64,000 nucleotides of DNA from Mytilisepta virgata (lineage: Eukaryota; Mollusca; Bivalvia; Mytilida; Mytilidae). The stretch's first letter is position 1. Every line of letters begins with the position of its first letter. Below, one piece after another: positions 1 through 10,770 of the stretch. Location of the stretch: contig CM051516.1 in the NCBI GenBank assembly GCA_028015205.1, positions 39,260,230 to 39,324,229 of the forward strand. Reading direction: 5' to 3'. A model generated the notes under the pieces. It was not told the origin of the DNA and searched no databases. It was given only the letters and a program-made list of their open reading frames with translations. Both the position numbers and the translations under genes were made by a program.

Positions 1-1490
1 CATTTTGTGCAGCCTGTTTTATCTGTTGTAAACATGTAAAATAAAACCAGAAACACACCATGAATTAATTTAATAAAAAGGAAAAAACTTCATAAAAAAG
101 ACGACTGATGGAATAATGCATTGGTGGACAATTAAGATTTCTGGAGAGAAATGATACTTAATTGGTGGAAATTCCTTTATCATTGTATTGTTTGGCTATA
201 GCTTAAATTGGCTTTAGCTTTATCAAACAATGATGGAATATTTCATTGGTGGACTCGCGAGAACGGTATACCTTAATGTTGAAAACTGTAAAACTTCTTT
301 TCAACTATTAAGGGACACAATTATCAGTATGAGGTCTGATACACTGTATAAATCATTTTTTATTGTTATATTACACTCCATAAAGGGTTAAAGACGTAGT
401 AAATAAAACTAACATGAAAAAAACAGTACATATAATGCAAATGGAATTAACGGCCTCCTGTCCTCAGTTCTAGCGACTGTTTAATAAAGGATTTCACTTG
501 TTCATGTATATTTGATTTGGAAGCCATCGGAATCCTTAAGGCTGGATTATTGATTAGGCTATCATATTTTTGGTCGTGTATAGAACGCTGTAGCTGTCTT
601 ATGTTCAATAAATATATTATATGCACATACTTCTTTATATGCAGTTACTTTTTCTTTACATGCACATACTTCTTCATTATATGCACACACTATGTCTGTA
701 TATGCACATACCTGTTTTTTTCAAACCTTCTCATTATATCACATAATTAACTATTTTTTCACACTCTATAAAATTACAGTTTCGCAATATACTTAGTTTT
801 AAATTGCTATAAGTCGTCAGAAAATATACAAAAGCTGCAAAGCTGCAGTTTGATGATATCAAAGTCAGTAAAATGTGTCACCCGAACCATAACTATAGAC
901 TATAACACGAGGATTGTCAAGAACAATACCCAGTGGACGGTCTCGGTTAAATTTCTATATGGCAAACAAAAGAAAACACTTATATTTTTTCACATATAGC
1001 ATAAAAACAATGTACAAATCACAGTTCAGACAAAGACTATAGCACAGTTCAACCCAATCCGATTGTCTTGACCGTCCACCAATTCACCGTCTCCGCCAAC
1101 GCTTAATATATTGAACTACGCATGTATACGCCGTTGAAATTATCCTTAAACACTTATCTTTATCCTCCAAATACTGTCACATATCTTATCAGTTTAACAA
1201 CAGCTTACAGCTTTACATATATCAACTTCGTTGAAAACTACACAACCAATAAATATTGTAGATGGATTACATTAATATTGGCAATTCAGATACCAAACAA
1301 CTACTTGGCCTACGGTGGATATGAAGAACAATATTACACAATATACACTTAATTATTCGTGTACTAACAATACTTCATGAGAAAGTTACATCGCTACATG
1401 CAGAGCGACAATAAAATTGTCAAGAAAATCAAAGCAATACCCCGTGTTCGATATTTGCGAACACGTATATATATATATTTAGAACACCAA
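1..1490. other. AT-rich non-coding stretch
   Basis: No convincing exon on either strand. Short open frames here begin at non-ATG codons or lack splice context. The only structured part is the short array of TATGCACATACTTCT-like units described separately at 604-722. Confidence 0.5.
604..722 (-). repeat. TATGCACATACTTCT minisatellite, short arm
   Basis: Four to five imperfect copies of an 18-25 bp unit built on ATGCACATACTTC. Bases 604-634 are the exact reverse complement of 9357-9388, the edge of a longer array of the same unit at 9109-9390, so the two arrays are inverted relative to each other about 8.7 kb apart. Confidence 0.6.
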
Positions 1491-1924
1491 AATACTCCGT
1501 GCTTTATTTAAAACCAAAAAAAATAACCGTTTCATTTGAAACCAAATAACTCCATGTTGGAATAACTCCGTGTTTGTGTCAAACACTCACAGTAACTCCG
1601 TGTTAATGCTCTCAACCGCCGTATTAGCACCTCATTATAACATTTACGGTAATAAAATGTATCACAAAATACCGAAATAAATTGATGCACTGTATGGCAA
1701 TTTCGTTGATTGACAACTCATGAGCAGTGCTCGAGATCAAAATGTTGGAAAGCCGGTTAAAGATATGAATTTTTAAGCACAACCATCAAAAACAAAATAA
1801 AAAACAGGAATCCAAAACTCAGCTAAGGGTTACCTCTGCATCAACAGGAAGAGCATTAGAAATTTCTAGAATTTTTTGTCAAATTTTGAACGGAAAATTT
1901 AAAGGCATTTAAGTAATGAATCAT

Positions 1925-2005
1925 GCCAGGACAAACATTATGGCTTCTGGGCTGATAATGCCCTCGGGGACTTACAGTTCACCAGCAGTGACATAGACCC
2001 AATCA
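1925..2005 (-). repeat. Fragment of a dispersed bivalve-type repeat
   Basis: On the minus strand this reads as a run containing ATGTCACTGCTGGTG, CCCCGAGGGCATTATC and AGCCCAGAAGCCATAATG. I recall a similar block (CCACTGCTGGTGGACG...CCCCGAGGG...AGCCCAGTAGTC) as a very common dispersed repeat in mussels. This is recognition from memory, not a database match. Confidence 0.4.
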
Positions 2006-2047
2006 ACTAACTGTGCTTTATTTAAAACCAAAAAATAACCGTTTCAT

Positions 2048-2253
2048 TTGAAACCAAATAACTCCATGTTTATGCCAAAACACGGAAATAACTCCGTGTT
2101 TGTGTCAAACACTCACAGTAACTCCGTGTTAATGCGCTCAACCGCCGTATTAGCACCTCATTATAACATTTGCGGTAATTTACTGTGAGTGTTTGACACA
2201 AACACGGAGTTATTTCCGTGTTTTGACATAAACATGGAGTTATTTGGTTTCAA
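2048..2253. repeat. Long inverted repeat, 74-bp arms
   Basis: The left arm at 2048-2121, from TTGAAACCAAATAACTCC to CACTCACAGTAA, is reverse-complemented almost perfectly at 2180-2253, leaving a loop of about 58 bp. The arms carry internal repeats of AACTCCGTGTT. The first copy of the surrounding duplication at 1495-1830 has only one arm, so the inversion arose in or was lost from one copy. Confidence 0.8.
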
Positions 2254-2505
2254 TATTTTTATTTTAAATAATAATATATAATATAAAAATATTTTATTTT
2301 TTAAAGACCCAGTGGTAGTAATAAACTGTATCACAAAATACAGAAATTGATGCACTGTATGGCCATTTCATCGACTGACAACTCATCAGCAGTGCTCGAG
2401 TTCAAAATGCTGGAAAACCGGTTAAAGATATAATGATGAATTAATAAGCACAACCATCAAAAATCAAAACAATTAAAACAAACAGGAATCCAAACTCAGT
2501 CTTAG

Positions 2506-3410
2506 AAATTTTGTCGAATTTTTGTAAATCATTTGAGTTCAATATACACATTGTGAAAAACAAAAAAATGAATTTCAAAAATGTTTCACGTTCCAGTATC
2601 TTATTAAAATATGAAAATTGTCAAAGCTGACCGTACTTAATATTTTAAATTTACTTAATAAGCACTTACCTCAGATATCTAAATTCAACATTTCAAAAAA
2701 TGCCTGCTAACTAACAAACTCAAACATCCCGCAAAACTATAAACGTCTGTTCACTTTGCTGACCAACGACCGTCTGAGGATTTTCCGTGCAGAAAATAAA
2801 ATTGCCTGATTAAAGTCGTAAAACAAGTTTAAATTTAGATAGGTGTGCTCGATTCTAAATCATTTAAATATAAAGGCGTAGTCTACCGCATTTGTGCTAA
2901 TAAACACAAAAGGACAAACAAATAATAAAATAATAAACCCATTCTGCACTGTATAAATTGAAAGTTAAAAACTACACACAAACATGTAGTTTCAATACTG
3001 CGAAATGAATTTGTGACAAGGACGAATGTTTGTTATATTCTATTTACAGTACAGCCACCACAATTTAACACATTGATCCTTATCACTATATTTTACCAGA
3101 TCAACAATTATTTTTAAGATAGCTTGTGTTATATATACAATAAACTAGAGTATCAAATGTCACTGTACTGTAAAGGGAGATAAATACTTACTTCCCGAAT
3201 CGGAAATTTTGTAATAATATTTAAATTTTGTTTCAATATGGATTGATTTAATATATTTTTTTTTTATTTGAATTGTGGACTTTTGTGTCTATTTTTTTTA
3301 TAATTACATAATTATTTTATATTTTTATATAGATCTTATTGAAAGTTACATTGTACATATATAATTTTTATTCTTATTTTTATACATTTCTGTTCATAAA
3401 GTTTGATAAA
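2506..3410. other. AT-rich non-coding stretch
   Basis: No exon, RNA gene or clear repeat structure recognised. The segment ends in T/A-rich sequence just before the CTCTCAAGAGCC repeat begins. Confidence 0.5.
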
Positions 3411-5146
3411 GAAAAAGCTCTCAAGAGCCTATATTGCTCACCTGGATTTAACCCCCCCCCCCCCCCCCCCCCCTTTGAGCAGGACTAAAATGTATGTGTA
3501 CAGTCAATTTGACTGGTTTTCTAATAAGCTCCTATGTTAAACTAAGCTTGACTTTGGTGGCCATCTTGACTGACTTTCGGGGTCATCGGACATACTTCTG
3601 CAAGAGAACAATCTAAGGACCATTGCTGCCATGTCAGGTTCAAATTGGTCAAGTGGTTTAAGGCTGATAAAAAGAGTTAAATACAGAGAAAAAGCTGAGA
3701 ATAAATGATTATTTACAGAAATATACATAAACTGCAAAATTATATATATAAAAAAACCTTTAAAAATTTTAATGCATACACAAAGATTATTACCAAGTTG
3801 AATTTCAGGTGGGATAACAAATAAAATAATAAACTGGAATGATAACAGGAAAACTTCTTTTGTCTCCATAACAGAAAAAGTGACGAATGCCTTTTTATTT
3901 TCTTATTGTGTAAGCTTTTTGAATAAACTTATACAGATAACTAGAGGCTCTCAAGAGCCTTATCGCTCACCTGATTTAACTTGTCCACCTTCAGCAGGAC
4001 TGAAAATTTAAGCGTAGCAATTAGCTTGGCTGGTTTTCCCACGGGTACAATGTTAAACAAAGTTAGGGTCTGTTGGCCATCTTAGTTCACATTCAAGGTT
4101 ATCAAACACATTTCTGAAAGAGGACTATTGCTGCCATTAGTCTGGTTCCAAATGCTCAAGATAGGGGTCTGCAAATTAAATTTTCCCAAAGAGTCCTATG
4201 TTAAACTAAGCTCAGCTTTGGTGGCCATGTTGATTGACAGGCCAGGTCAGCAGCTATTTTTCTGAAAGAGGACCATCTAAGGAGCATTGCTGCCAACTCT
4301 TGTTCCCATTGGCTAAGTTGTTTCAGACGAGAAGATTCCTAAATGAATTTCCCATAGGGTGCTATGCCAAACTAAGTTGGGCTGTGGCCGCCATCTTTGT
4401 TGACATACTGGAACATTGGACATATTTCTGAAAGAGGACCATCTAAGGACCATTCCTGCCAAGCCTTGTTCCAATTGGCCCAGTTGTTTCAGACAAAAAG
4501 ATTTTTTAATGAATTTCCATAGGGTCCTATGCTAAACTAATTTGGGCTGTGGTGGCCATCTTGGTTGATCGTCTCAGGTCCATTGGTGCCAAATCTGATT
4601 ACAATTTGCTCGGTGGTTTCAGGCAAGAAGTTATGTAATGAATTTTCCCATAGTGTCCTATGTTAAACTATGTACGACTGTGGCAGCCATCTTGGTTGAT
4701 AGTCCACGTCATCGAACATACATTTGAAAGAAAACCACCTAATGACCATTGCTGCCAAGTCTTGTTCTTATTGTCCCAGTTGTTTCAGACAAGAAGATTA
4801 TTTAATGAATTCCGTAGGTTCCTATGCTAAACTAAATTCGGCAGTGGCGGCCATCTTGGTTGAGATTCTTGGTCATCGGACACAATTCTGAAACAGGACC
4901 ATCTAATTAAGGACCATTGCTACTAAGTTTGGTTCCAATTGGCTCAGTAATTTCAGATAAAAAGAATTTTAAATGAATTTCGCATAGGGTCTTATTTTAA
5001 ACTAAGTTCGGCTGTGGTGGCCAGCTTGGTTGATCGTCCGGGTCATCGGACATAATTCTGAAAGAGGACCATCTATAGACCATTGCTGCCAAGTCTGGTT
5101 CCAACTGGTAATGTAATTACATAGATTTTTTAAATTCATCCCCCTT
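3411..5146 (+). repeat. Composite CTCTCAAGAGCC repeat with degenerate tandem core
   Basis: The edges at 3417 and 3945 both read GCTCTCAAGAGCC followed by TCACCTG. Inside is a degenerate tandem array whose units contain GGTGGCCATCTTGGTTGA, GTCATCGGACATA, GGACCATCTAAGGACCATT and GTTCCAATTGGC. The GGCCATCT landmark recurs at intervals of about 131-170 bp between 4070 and 5020. A run of 22 C residues lies at 3452-3473. The same family reappears at 8845-9108 and 54065-54760. The minus-strand open frame at 3537-3869 is a by-product of this repeat. Confidence 0.75.
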
Positions 5147-8100
5147 TTTAGCTCACCTGACCCGAAGGGTCATGTGAGCTATTGCCATCACTTGGCGTCC
5201 GTCGTCCGTCCGTCGTCCGTTAACTTTTTCAAACGTTAACTCCTCCAACACCATAAGTCCAACTGCAACCAAACTTGGTACAGTTATTAATTGGTATGGG
5301 TGCTACAAATCTGTTGTTTGGATTTTTGATTCGTATAAAAACATGGCCGTCATGGCTAAAAATAGAACATAGGGGTAAATCGCAGTTTTTTGCAAATAAG
5401 TCAGAAACGGTCACAGATATCAAAATTCTGGCATAGGGTAAAAGTGTTCAGCACCTCAAGATCTACCTGCCCTGAAATTTTGAAGATCCAACGACCCATG
5501 TAGGAGTTATTGCCCTTTTTTGACATTTTTGGCTTTTTTTTAATGTTATTATTTAAAAAATCTTCTCCTCTGAAACTACTGAATGGATTTGGATAAAACT
5601 TAGCATGATTGTTCCTTAGGGTATCCTGCACAAAGTTTATGCTTCGATTTTTGATCCGTCGAAAAACATGGCCACTGTTGCTAAAAATAGAACATAGGGG
5701 TCAAACAACAGTTTTTTTTATGTTATTATTTCAAAAATCTTCTTCTCTGAAACTGCTATTCAAAATCAAATGAAACTTGGTAAGATTGTTCCTTAGGGTA
5801 TCCTGCAAAAAGTTTATGCTTCGATTTTTGATCCGTCGAAAAACATGGCCACTGTTACTAAAAATAGAACATAGGGGTCAAACAACAGTTCTTCGGAAAT
5901 ATTTCAAAAATCATTAGGTTACGGCAAATTCTGGCAAGTTGAAAGTGTTCAGCATGATGAGAGCTACCTGTGTGCTGATTTGCGTGAAAATCTGTCAACT
6001 GATGTTAGAGTTATTGCCCTTTTTTGACATTTTTTGACTTTTTAGCTCACCTGACCCGAAGGGTCATGTGAGCTATAGCCAACACTTGGCGTCCGTCGTC
6101 CGTCCGTCGTCCGTCCGTCGTCCGTCCGTCCGTCGTCCGTTAACTTTTTCAAACGTTAACTCCTCCAACACCATAAGTCCAACTGCAACCAAACTTGGTA
6201 CAGTTATTAATTGGTATGGGTGCTACAAATCTATTGTTTGGATTTTTGATTCGTATAAAAACATGGCCGTTATGGCTAAAAATAGAACATAGGGGTAAAT
6301 CGCAGTTTTTTGCAAATAAGTCAGAAACGGTCACAGATATCAAAATTCTGGTATAGGGTAAAAGTGTTCAGCACCTCAAGATCTACCTGCCCTGAAATTT
6401 TGAAGAAGATCCAACGACCCATGTAGGAGTTATTGCCCTTTTGAAATTTTTGGCTTTTTTTTATGTTATTATTTCAAAAATCTTCTCCTCTGAAACTACT
6501 GAATGGATTTGGATAAAACTTAGCATGATTGTTCCTTAGGGTATCCTGCACAAAATTTATGCTTCGATTTTTGATCCGTCGAAAAACATGGCCACTGTTG
6601 CTAAAAATAGAACATAGGGGTCAAACAACAGTTTTTTTATGTTATTATTTCAAAAATCTTCTTCTCTGAAACTGCTATTCAAAATCAAATGAAACTTGGT
6701 AAGATTGTTCCTTAGGGTATCCTGCAAAAAGTTTTTGCTTCGATTTTTGATCCGTCGAAAAACATGGCCACTGTTACTAAAAATAGAACATAGGGGTCAA
6801 ACAACAGTCCTTCGCAAATATCTCAAAAATCATTAGGTTACGGCAAATTCTGGCAAGTTGAAAGTGTTCAGCATGATGAGAGCTACCTGTGTGCTGATTT
6901 GTTTTATGTTATTATTTCAAAAATCTTCTTCTCTGAAACTACTATTCAAAATCAAATGAAACTTATGTTACGTTTGTAGTCTCATCGTCTTTTTAAAGCA
7001 TATTATAACCATTACATTTAAATTTCTTTTAAACAACGATAAGAGGATTTGGTTTGTAAAAACATTATTCATTTCATTTGAAAAAGTTCAAATTTATTTC
7101 TCTGAGAAACGCGAATACGCAATTCCGTTCCGAACTCGTTTCGAAATTCTTTTCAAAAGTAAACTTCCAGGTAGGAAAAAATCAATAAATTTTACTTAAA
7201 AATCGATCTTGTTTCAATCAAATTTATTAATTTAGATAGTTTAAATGGTTTAGAAAGCCGAAAGTAACACTCGATGAGGACTGAAAGTAATTAACTTGCA
7301 TAAGAAGTTAAAATTACTGACTGCCACCACCTGAGAACAACGATCGTAACTTTGACAATTTTGAAATCGTCGGAAAAATAGAGTTGTCAAAAAATTCAAA
7401 TTTCCTTGAATTTTCAAAAGTGTCCAATAATTAGGGTTATTACGGTAGATGTATTATTAACATGCATATGCCTGTGCAAGTATAGCCCCCACCCCTGCCG
7501 TTGTTATTCATAGATGTGACTAATAGGGAGCCGTTTGTCAGCTCAGTGCAGATGTTTATGACATAGTTTTGCTTACATTTAATACAGATTATTATTGTAC
7601 AAAACATGTATTTAGATATGAGAAATTAACACTGGTTACTTGTTTGAACATTGATATGAAAATGAAGTACCAATCAACACCACAATCCATTTTTATTATA
7701 AATGTTAAAAGAAATTCCCACCTAACCTAAATGTAGGCTATTATTAGGTGCGAGTAATTATTCTATTTCTAAGTAGAATGGAATGAATTACACAAGAGAA
7801 TGTTCAAGAACTAAAAAATGTATGCACATGGGGAAACTCAACATATCCCAAGAACTAAATGTATGCACATGGGGAAACTCACCATATCCCAACCTTATAT
7901 CACCAGTTGAATCTAAATTCTAATAAAAGAATAAAACAGGAATATTTATTTTCCGTTGATTGTTGTCAGTCCCGCTAAGGTTTTGGGATGATTACATGAA
8001 AAGAATTTTTTAGGGATACAGGGATTGAATTTTAATATTTTATTCACTAGCTAAAAAAGCAAATTATTTTTTTTAATTGCTAAAATTTCTTAAAACTTGT

Positions 8101-8880
8101 TTTTATGTTATTATTTCAAAAATCTTCTTCTCTGAAACTACTATTCAAAATCAAATGAAACTTGGTAAGATTGTTCCTTAGGGTATCCTGCACAAACTTT
8201 ATGCTTCGATTTTTGATCCGTCGAAAAACATGGCCACTGTTACTAAAAATAGAACATAGGGGTCAAACAACAGTTTTGCGCAAATATCTCAAAAATCATT
8301 AGGTTACGGCAAATTCTGGCAGGTTGAAAGTGTTCAGCATGATGAGAGCTACCTGTGTGCTGATTTTCGTGAAAATCTGTCAACTGATGTTAGAGTTATT
8401 GCCCTTTTTTGACATTTTTGGCTTTTTTTTATGTTATTGTTTCAAAAATCTTCTTCTCTGAAACTACTATTCAAAATCAAATGAAACTTGGTAAGATTGT
8501 TCCTTAGGGTATCCTGCAAAAAGTTAATGCTTCGATTTTTGATTGGTCGAAAAACATGTCCGCCCTTACTAAAAATAGAACATAGGGGTCAAAATGCTGT
8601 TTTTTGCTATTTTTCCCTGAATTATAGAAAGAAAATGAAGATGAAAGCTACTTTCAAGGTAAACATGGTATCCCGAGTTGAATGGTGATGATGAAAGTTT
8701 GTTTTGGAGGGTCATTTTTAAAATGGCTGCCATTTTCCCGCCATTTTTTACACTTGCTCGGATTTCAACAATATTTGGTTTTTAAAGTAAACATGGTATC
8801 CTTAGTGGATGGTGATGATGAGATTTAGTTTATAGCGCATTGTTTGCCAGGTGAGCGATTCAGGCTCTTGAGAGCCTCTT
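5147..8880 (+). repeat. AGCTCACCTGACCCGAAGG repeat, tandem and rearranged copies
   Basis: Two direct copies start at 5153 and 6043 with AGCTCACCTGACCCGAAGGG, followed by a GTCCGTC microsatellite and a shared 850-bp body. The body has internal modules ending in GAACATAGGGGTCAAA, each led by TTATGTTATTATTTC. Further modules continue at 6903 and from 8101 to the GGCTCTTGAGAGCCTC end near 8878. The end is the inverted form of the start of the neighbouring 3.4-kb family, which suggests one element superfamily with inverted termini. The short open frames inside are not genes. Confidence 0.8.
6967..8100. other. Non-coding segment interrupting the repeat
   Basis: A module sequence of about 63 bp (TTTTATGTTATTATTTC through AAATCAAATGAAACTT) is present at 6903-6966 and again at 8101-8163. 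The 1.13 kb between is unrelated AT-rich sequence with no recognised coding region. It contains a short tandem doublet at about 7810-7890 (AAATGTATGCACATGGGG twice). Confidence 0.5.
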
Positions 8881-9108
8881 GTTTCTATTTTTAGTCACAG
8901 CACGCGGGGAAGTCGGGGATGCCGGGCATATTTTTGGAAGTCCGCCACACAAGGACCATTCCACCAAAGTTTGGTCCCAATTGACCCAGTGGTTTTAGAG
9001 GAGAAGATATTTAAAGGAAATGTATACGCCGGACGACGACGACGGACGCCAATTTATGGCAAAAGCTCACATGGCCTTTTAGCATTTAGGCCATGTGAGC
9101 TAAAAAGG
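8881..9108 (+). repeat. Terminal part of a GACGACGACGGACG repeat element
   Basis: Contains CACGCGGGGAAGTCGG, the interior landmark GGACCATTCCACCAAAG shared with the 3.4-kb family, and the end signature GGACGACGACGACGGACGCC. It closes in a small palindrome, AGCTCACATGGCC...GGCCATGTGAGCT, at 9064-9101. This is probably the 3' terminus of the family. Confidence 0.65.
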
Positions 9109-9390
9109 TACGTGCATATAGAGAAGAATTATGTGCATATAATGACAAAATATGTGCGTATATGAGGTATTATGTGCATATAAAGTAAAATGATGAGCAT
9201 ATATAATGAAAAAGTGTGTACATATACTAAAGAAGAAGAATTAGATATAATGACAAAGTATGTGCATATAATGAAGAATTATGTGAATATCATGAAGAAG
9301 TATGTGCATATCATGAACAAGTATGTGCATAGAAAGAACAAATATTTCATATACAGAAGAAGTATGTGCATATAATATATTTATTGAATA
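9109..9390 (+). repeat. TATGTGCATATAATGAAGAA minisatellite
   Basis: About 12 imperfect units of 18-24 bp built on ATGTGCATATAATGAAGAA, with the spacer alternating among GACAAA, GAAGAA and GAACAA. It is the inverted counterpart of the array at 604-722. Three frames are open over short distances, which gives spurious ORFs on both strands. Confidence 0.8.
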
Positions 9391-9399
9391 TAAGGCGGA

Positions 9400-9475
9400 A
9401 AGACTTCCTTTTGGCACCCCTTGGTTGACGGAATAAGCATAGACATACGTGCAAGGGGTGCCAAATGGAAGTCTT
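9400..9475. repeat. 23-bp stem, 30-base loop hairpin
   Basis: The arm at 9400-9422 (AAGACTTCCTTTTGGCACCC then CTT) pairs with 9453-9475 with one mismatch. It sits directly beside the minisatellite. It could be the terminus of a foldback or Helitron-type element. No protein is associated. Confidence 0.7.
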
Positions 9476-9593
9476 GCCGACATACTCGTATTTAAGTTAT
9501 TTTCGTTCATATTACTTAATTTTATTTTTGAAATACAACATTACAGCTGCTCGATCTACTTTCGTTTTCTATAAATATCTTAATACCTGTCAC

Positions 9594-9737
9594 CTGTTCC
9601 CTTTCTTCCATACATTTGACCATCGTTAGTGCCATATCTTCTCTCATCTTGAGAATAACGCGTTCATTTTCATACACGTACAAAACAAAAGAAAAAACCG
9701 TGAAAGCAGCTACAAGTTGCAGAACATGAATCCACAT
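9594..9737 (-). CDS. Candidate first exon, single-pass membrane protein
   Basis: ATG at 9737 opens a 48-codon exon that ends at a consensus-like donor (CAG|GTGACA, exon end 9594), phase 0. Residues 4-22 (HVLQLVAAFTVFSFVLYVY) form one hydrophobic segment, followed by the charged, probably helical tract ENERVILKMREDMALTM. This fits a signal anchor of a type II membrane protein. I do not recognise the family and could not place the next exon, which would lie below 9594 in repeat-rich DNA. A decayed paralogue of this exon is at 41280-41370, which supports it having been a real coding exon. It may itself be a remnant. Confidence 0.45.
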
Positions 9738-9797
9738 ATTGCTTATCCTTATTCAAACATCACGTGATACGGCTAGTTGTTATGAATACGCGGGACT

Positions 9798-10623
9798 ATG
9801 GCAAGCCGTTTTACTATTTATTCTAACTTCAAGATATCTCATATAATATATAAGATATCTCATATAGTTTATAAGATATCTTATATAGTTTATAATATAA
9901 TTTATAAGATATCTCATATAATTTTCTTTATAAGATATCTTATAAACTATATAAGATATCTTTAAACTATATGAGATATCTTATAAAGTATATAAGATAT
10001 CTTATATAAAAAATATTTATAAGATATCTTATAAACTTTATAAGATATCTTATATACTTTATAAGATATCTTCTAAAGTTTATAAGATATCTTATAAAGT
10101 AAGCAGTTTTACTATTTATTCTAACTTCAAGATATCTCATATGATATATAAGATATATGATATAGTTTATAAGATATCTTATATAGTTTATAAGATATCT
10201 TATATAGTTTATAAGATATCTTATATACTTTATAAGATATCTGATATAATTTATAAGATATCTCATATAATTTTCTTTATAAGATATCTTATAAACTATA
10301 TAAGATATCTTATAAACTATATAAGATATCTTATAAACTATATGAGATATCTTATAAAGTATATAAGATATCTTTTATAAAAAATATTTATAAGATATCT
10401 TATAAACTTTATAAGATATCTTATATACTTTATAAGATATCTTCTAAAGTTTATAAGATATCTTATAAAGTATATAAGATATCTTATAAAGTTTATAAGA
10501 TATCTTCTAAAGTTTATAAGATATCTTATATATTATATGAGATATCTTATATATTATATGAGATATCTTATATATTATATGAGATATCTTGAAGTTAGAA
10601 TAAATAGTAAAACGGCTTGCCAT
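9798..10623. mobile_element. TIR-bounded element filled with GATATC palindromes, copy 1
   Basis: Perfect 42-bp terminal inverted repeats start ATGGCAAGCCGTTTTACTAT and end at AGATATCT. The whole interior is a tandem array of the palindrome ATAAGATATCTTATA spaced by 5-7 bases (TAGTT, AACTT, AAAGT), so it can fold at every scale. If the end is taken as TGGC...GCCA, a TA dinucleotide flanks both sides (9797-9798 and 10623-10624), as for Tc1/mariner-type MITEs. A partial second left terminus at about 10100-10134 shows an internal duplication of about 300 bp. No ORF encodes a transposase; the long open frames here are artefacts of the repeat. Confidence 0.85.
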
Positions 10624-10639
10624 ACGGGACCGTTTGATA

Positions 10640-10770
10640 TTTAGGGGGAGGGGGCTAGGATCAAATGTTGGGTTGTGTTAAAATGAGAAACGAAAACAAA
10701 ACGAAATAAACGAAACGGAACGAAAAACGCAACGAAATGAACGAAACGAAACGAAACGAAATACAAAGAA
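10640..10770 (-). repeat. (CGAAA)n-bearing dispersed repeat fragment
   Basis: AGGATCAAATGTTGGG is followed by an array of ACGAAACGAAAC and AACGAAAT variants. The same combination of a GAGAAACGAAA tract and a TTGGGT block occurs at 12490-12600 and, inverted, at 35890-36030, so this is one dispersed family and not three independent microsatellites. Confidence 0.6.

Larger units (their letters stand above)
1495..2505. repeat. Direct segmental duplication, two copies
   Basis: The block at about 1495-1830 (TGCTTTATTTAAAACC onward, through CACTGTATGGC, to CAGGAATCC) recurs at about 2005-2505 in the same order and orientation with point differences and small indels. About 180 bp of other repeat sequence separates the copies. 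The second copy also has the inverted segment listed at 2048-2253. No coding potential was seen in either copy. Confidence 0.7.

Noticed and set aside
4234..4431. Frames in the 3.4-5.1 kb region
   Set aside because: Produced by degenerate tandem units of a dispersed repeat.
5229..6343. Two identical 64-codon minus-strand frames at 5229-5423 and 6149-6343
   Set aside because: They are the same repeat module read on the antisense strand in two tandem copies of a dispersed element.
9967..10380. Open frames rich in Tyr-Leu-Ile in the 10-kb element
   Set aside because: Pure translation of the ATAAGATATCTTATA array; open on both strands because the array is palindromic.
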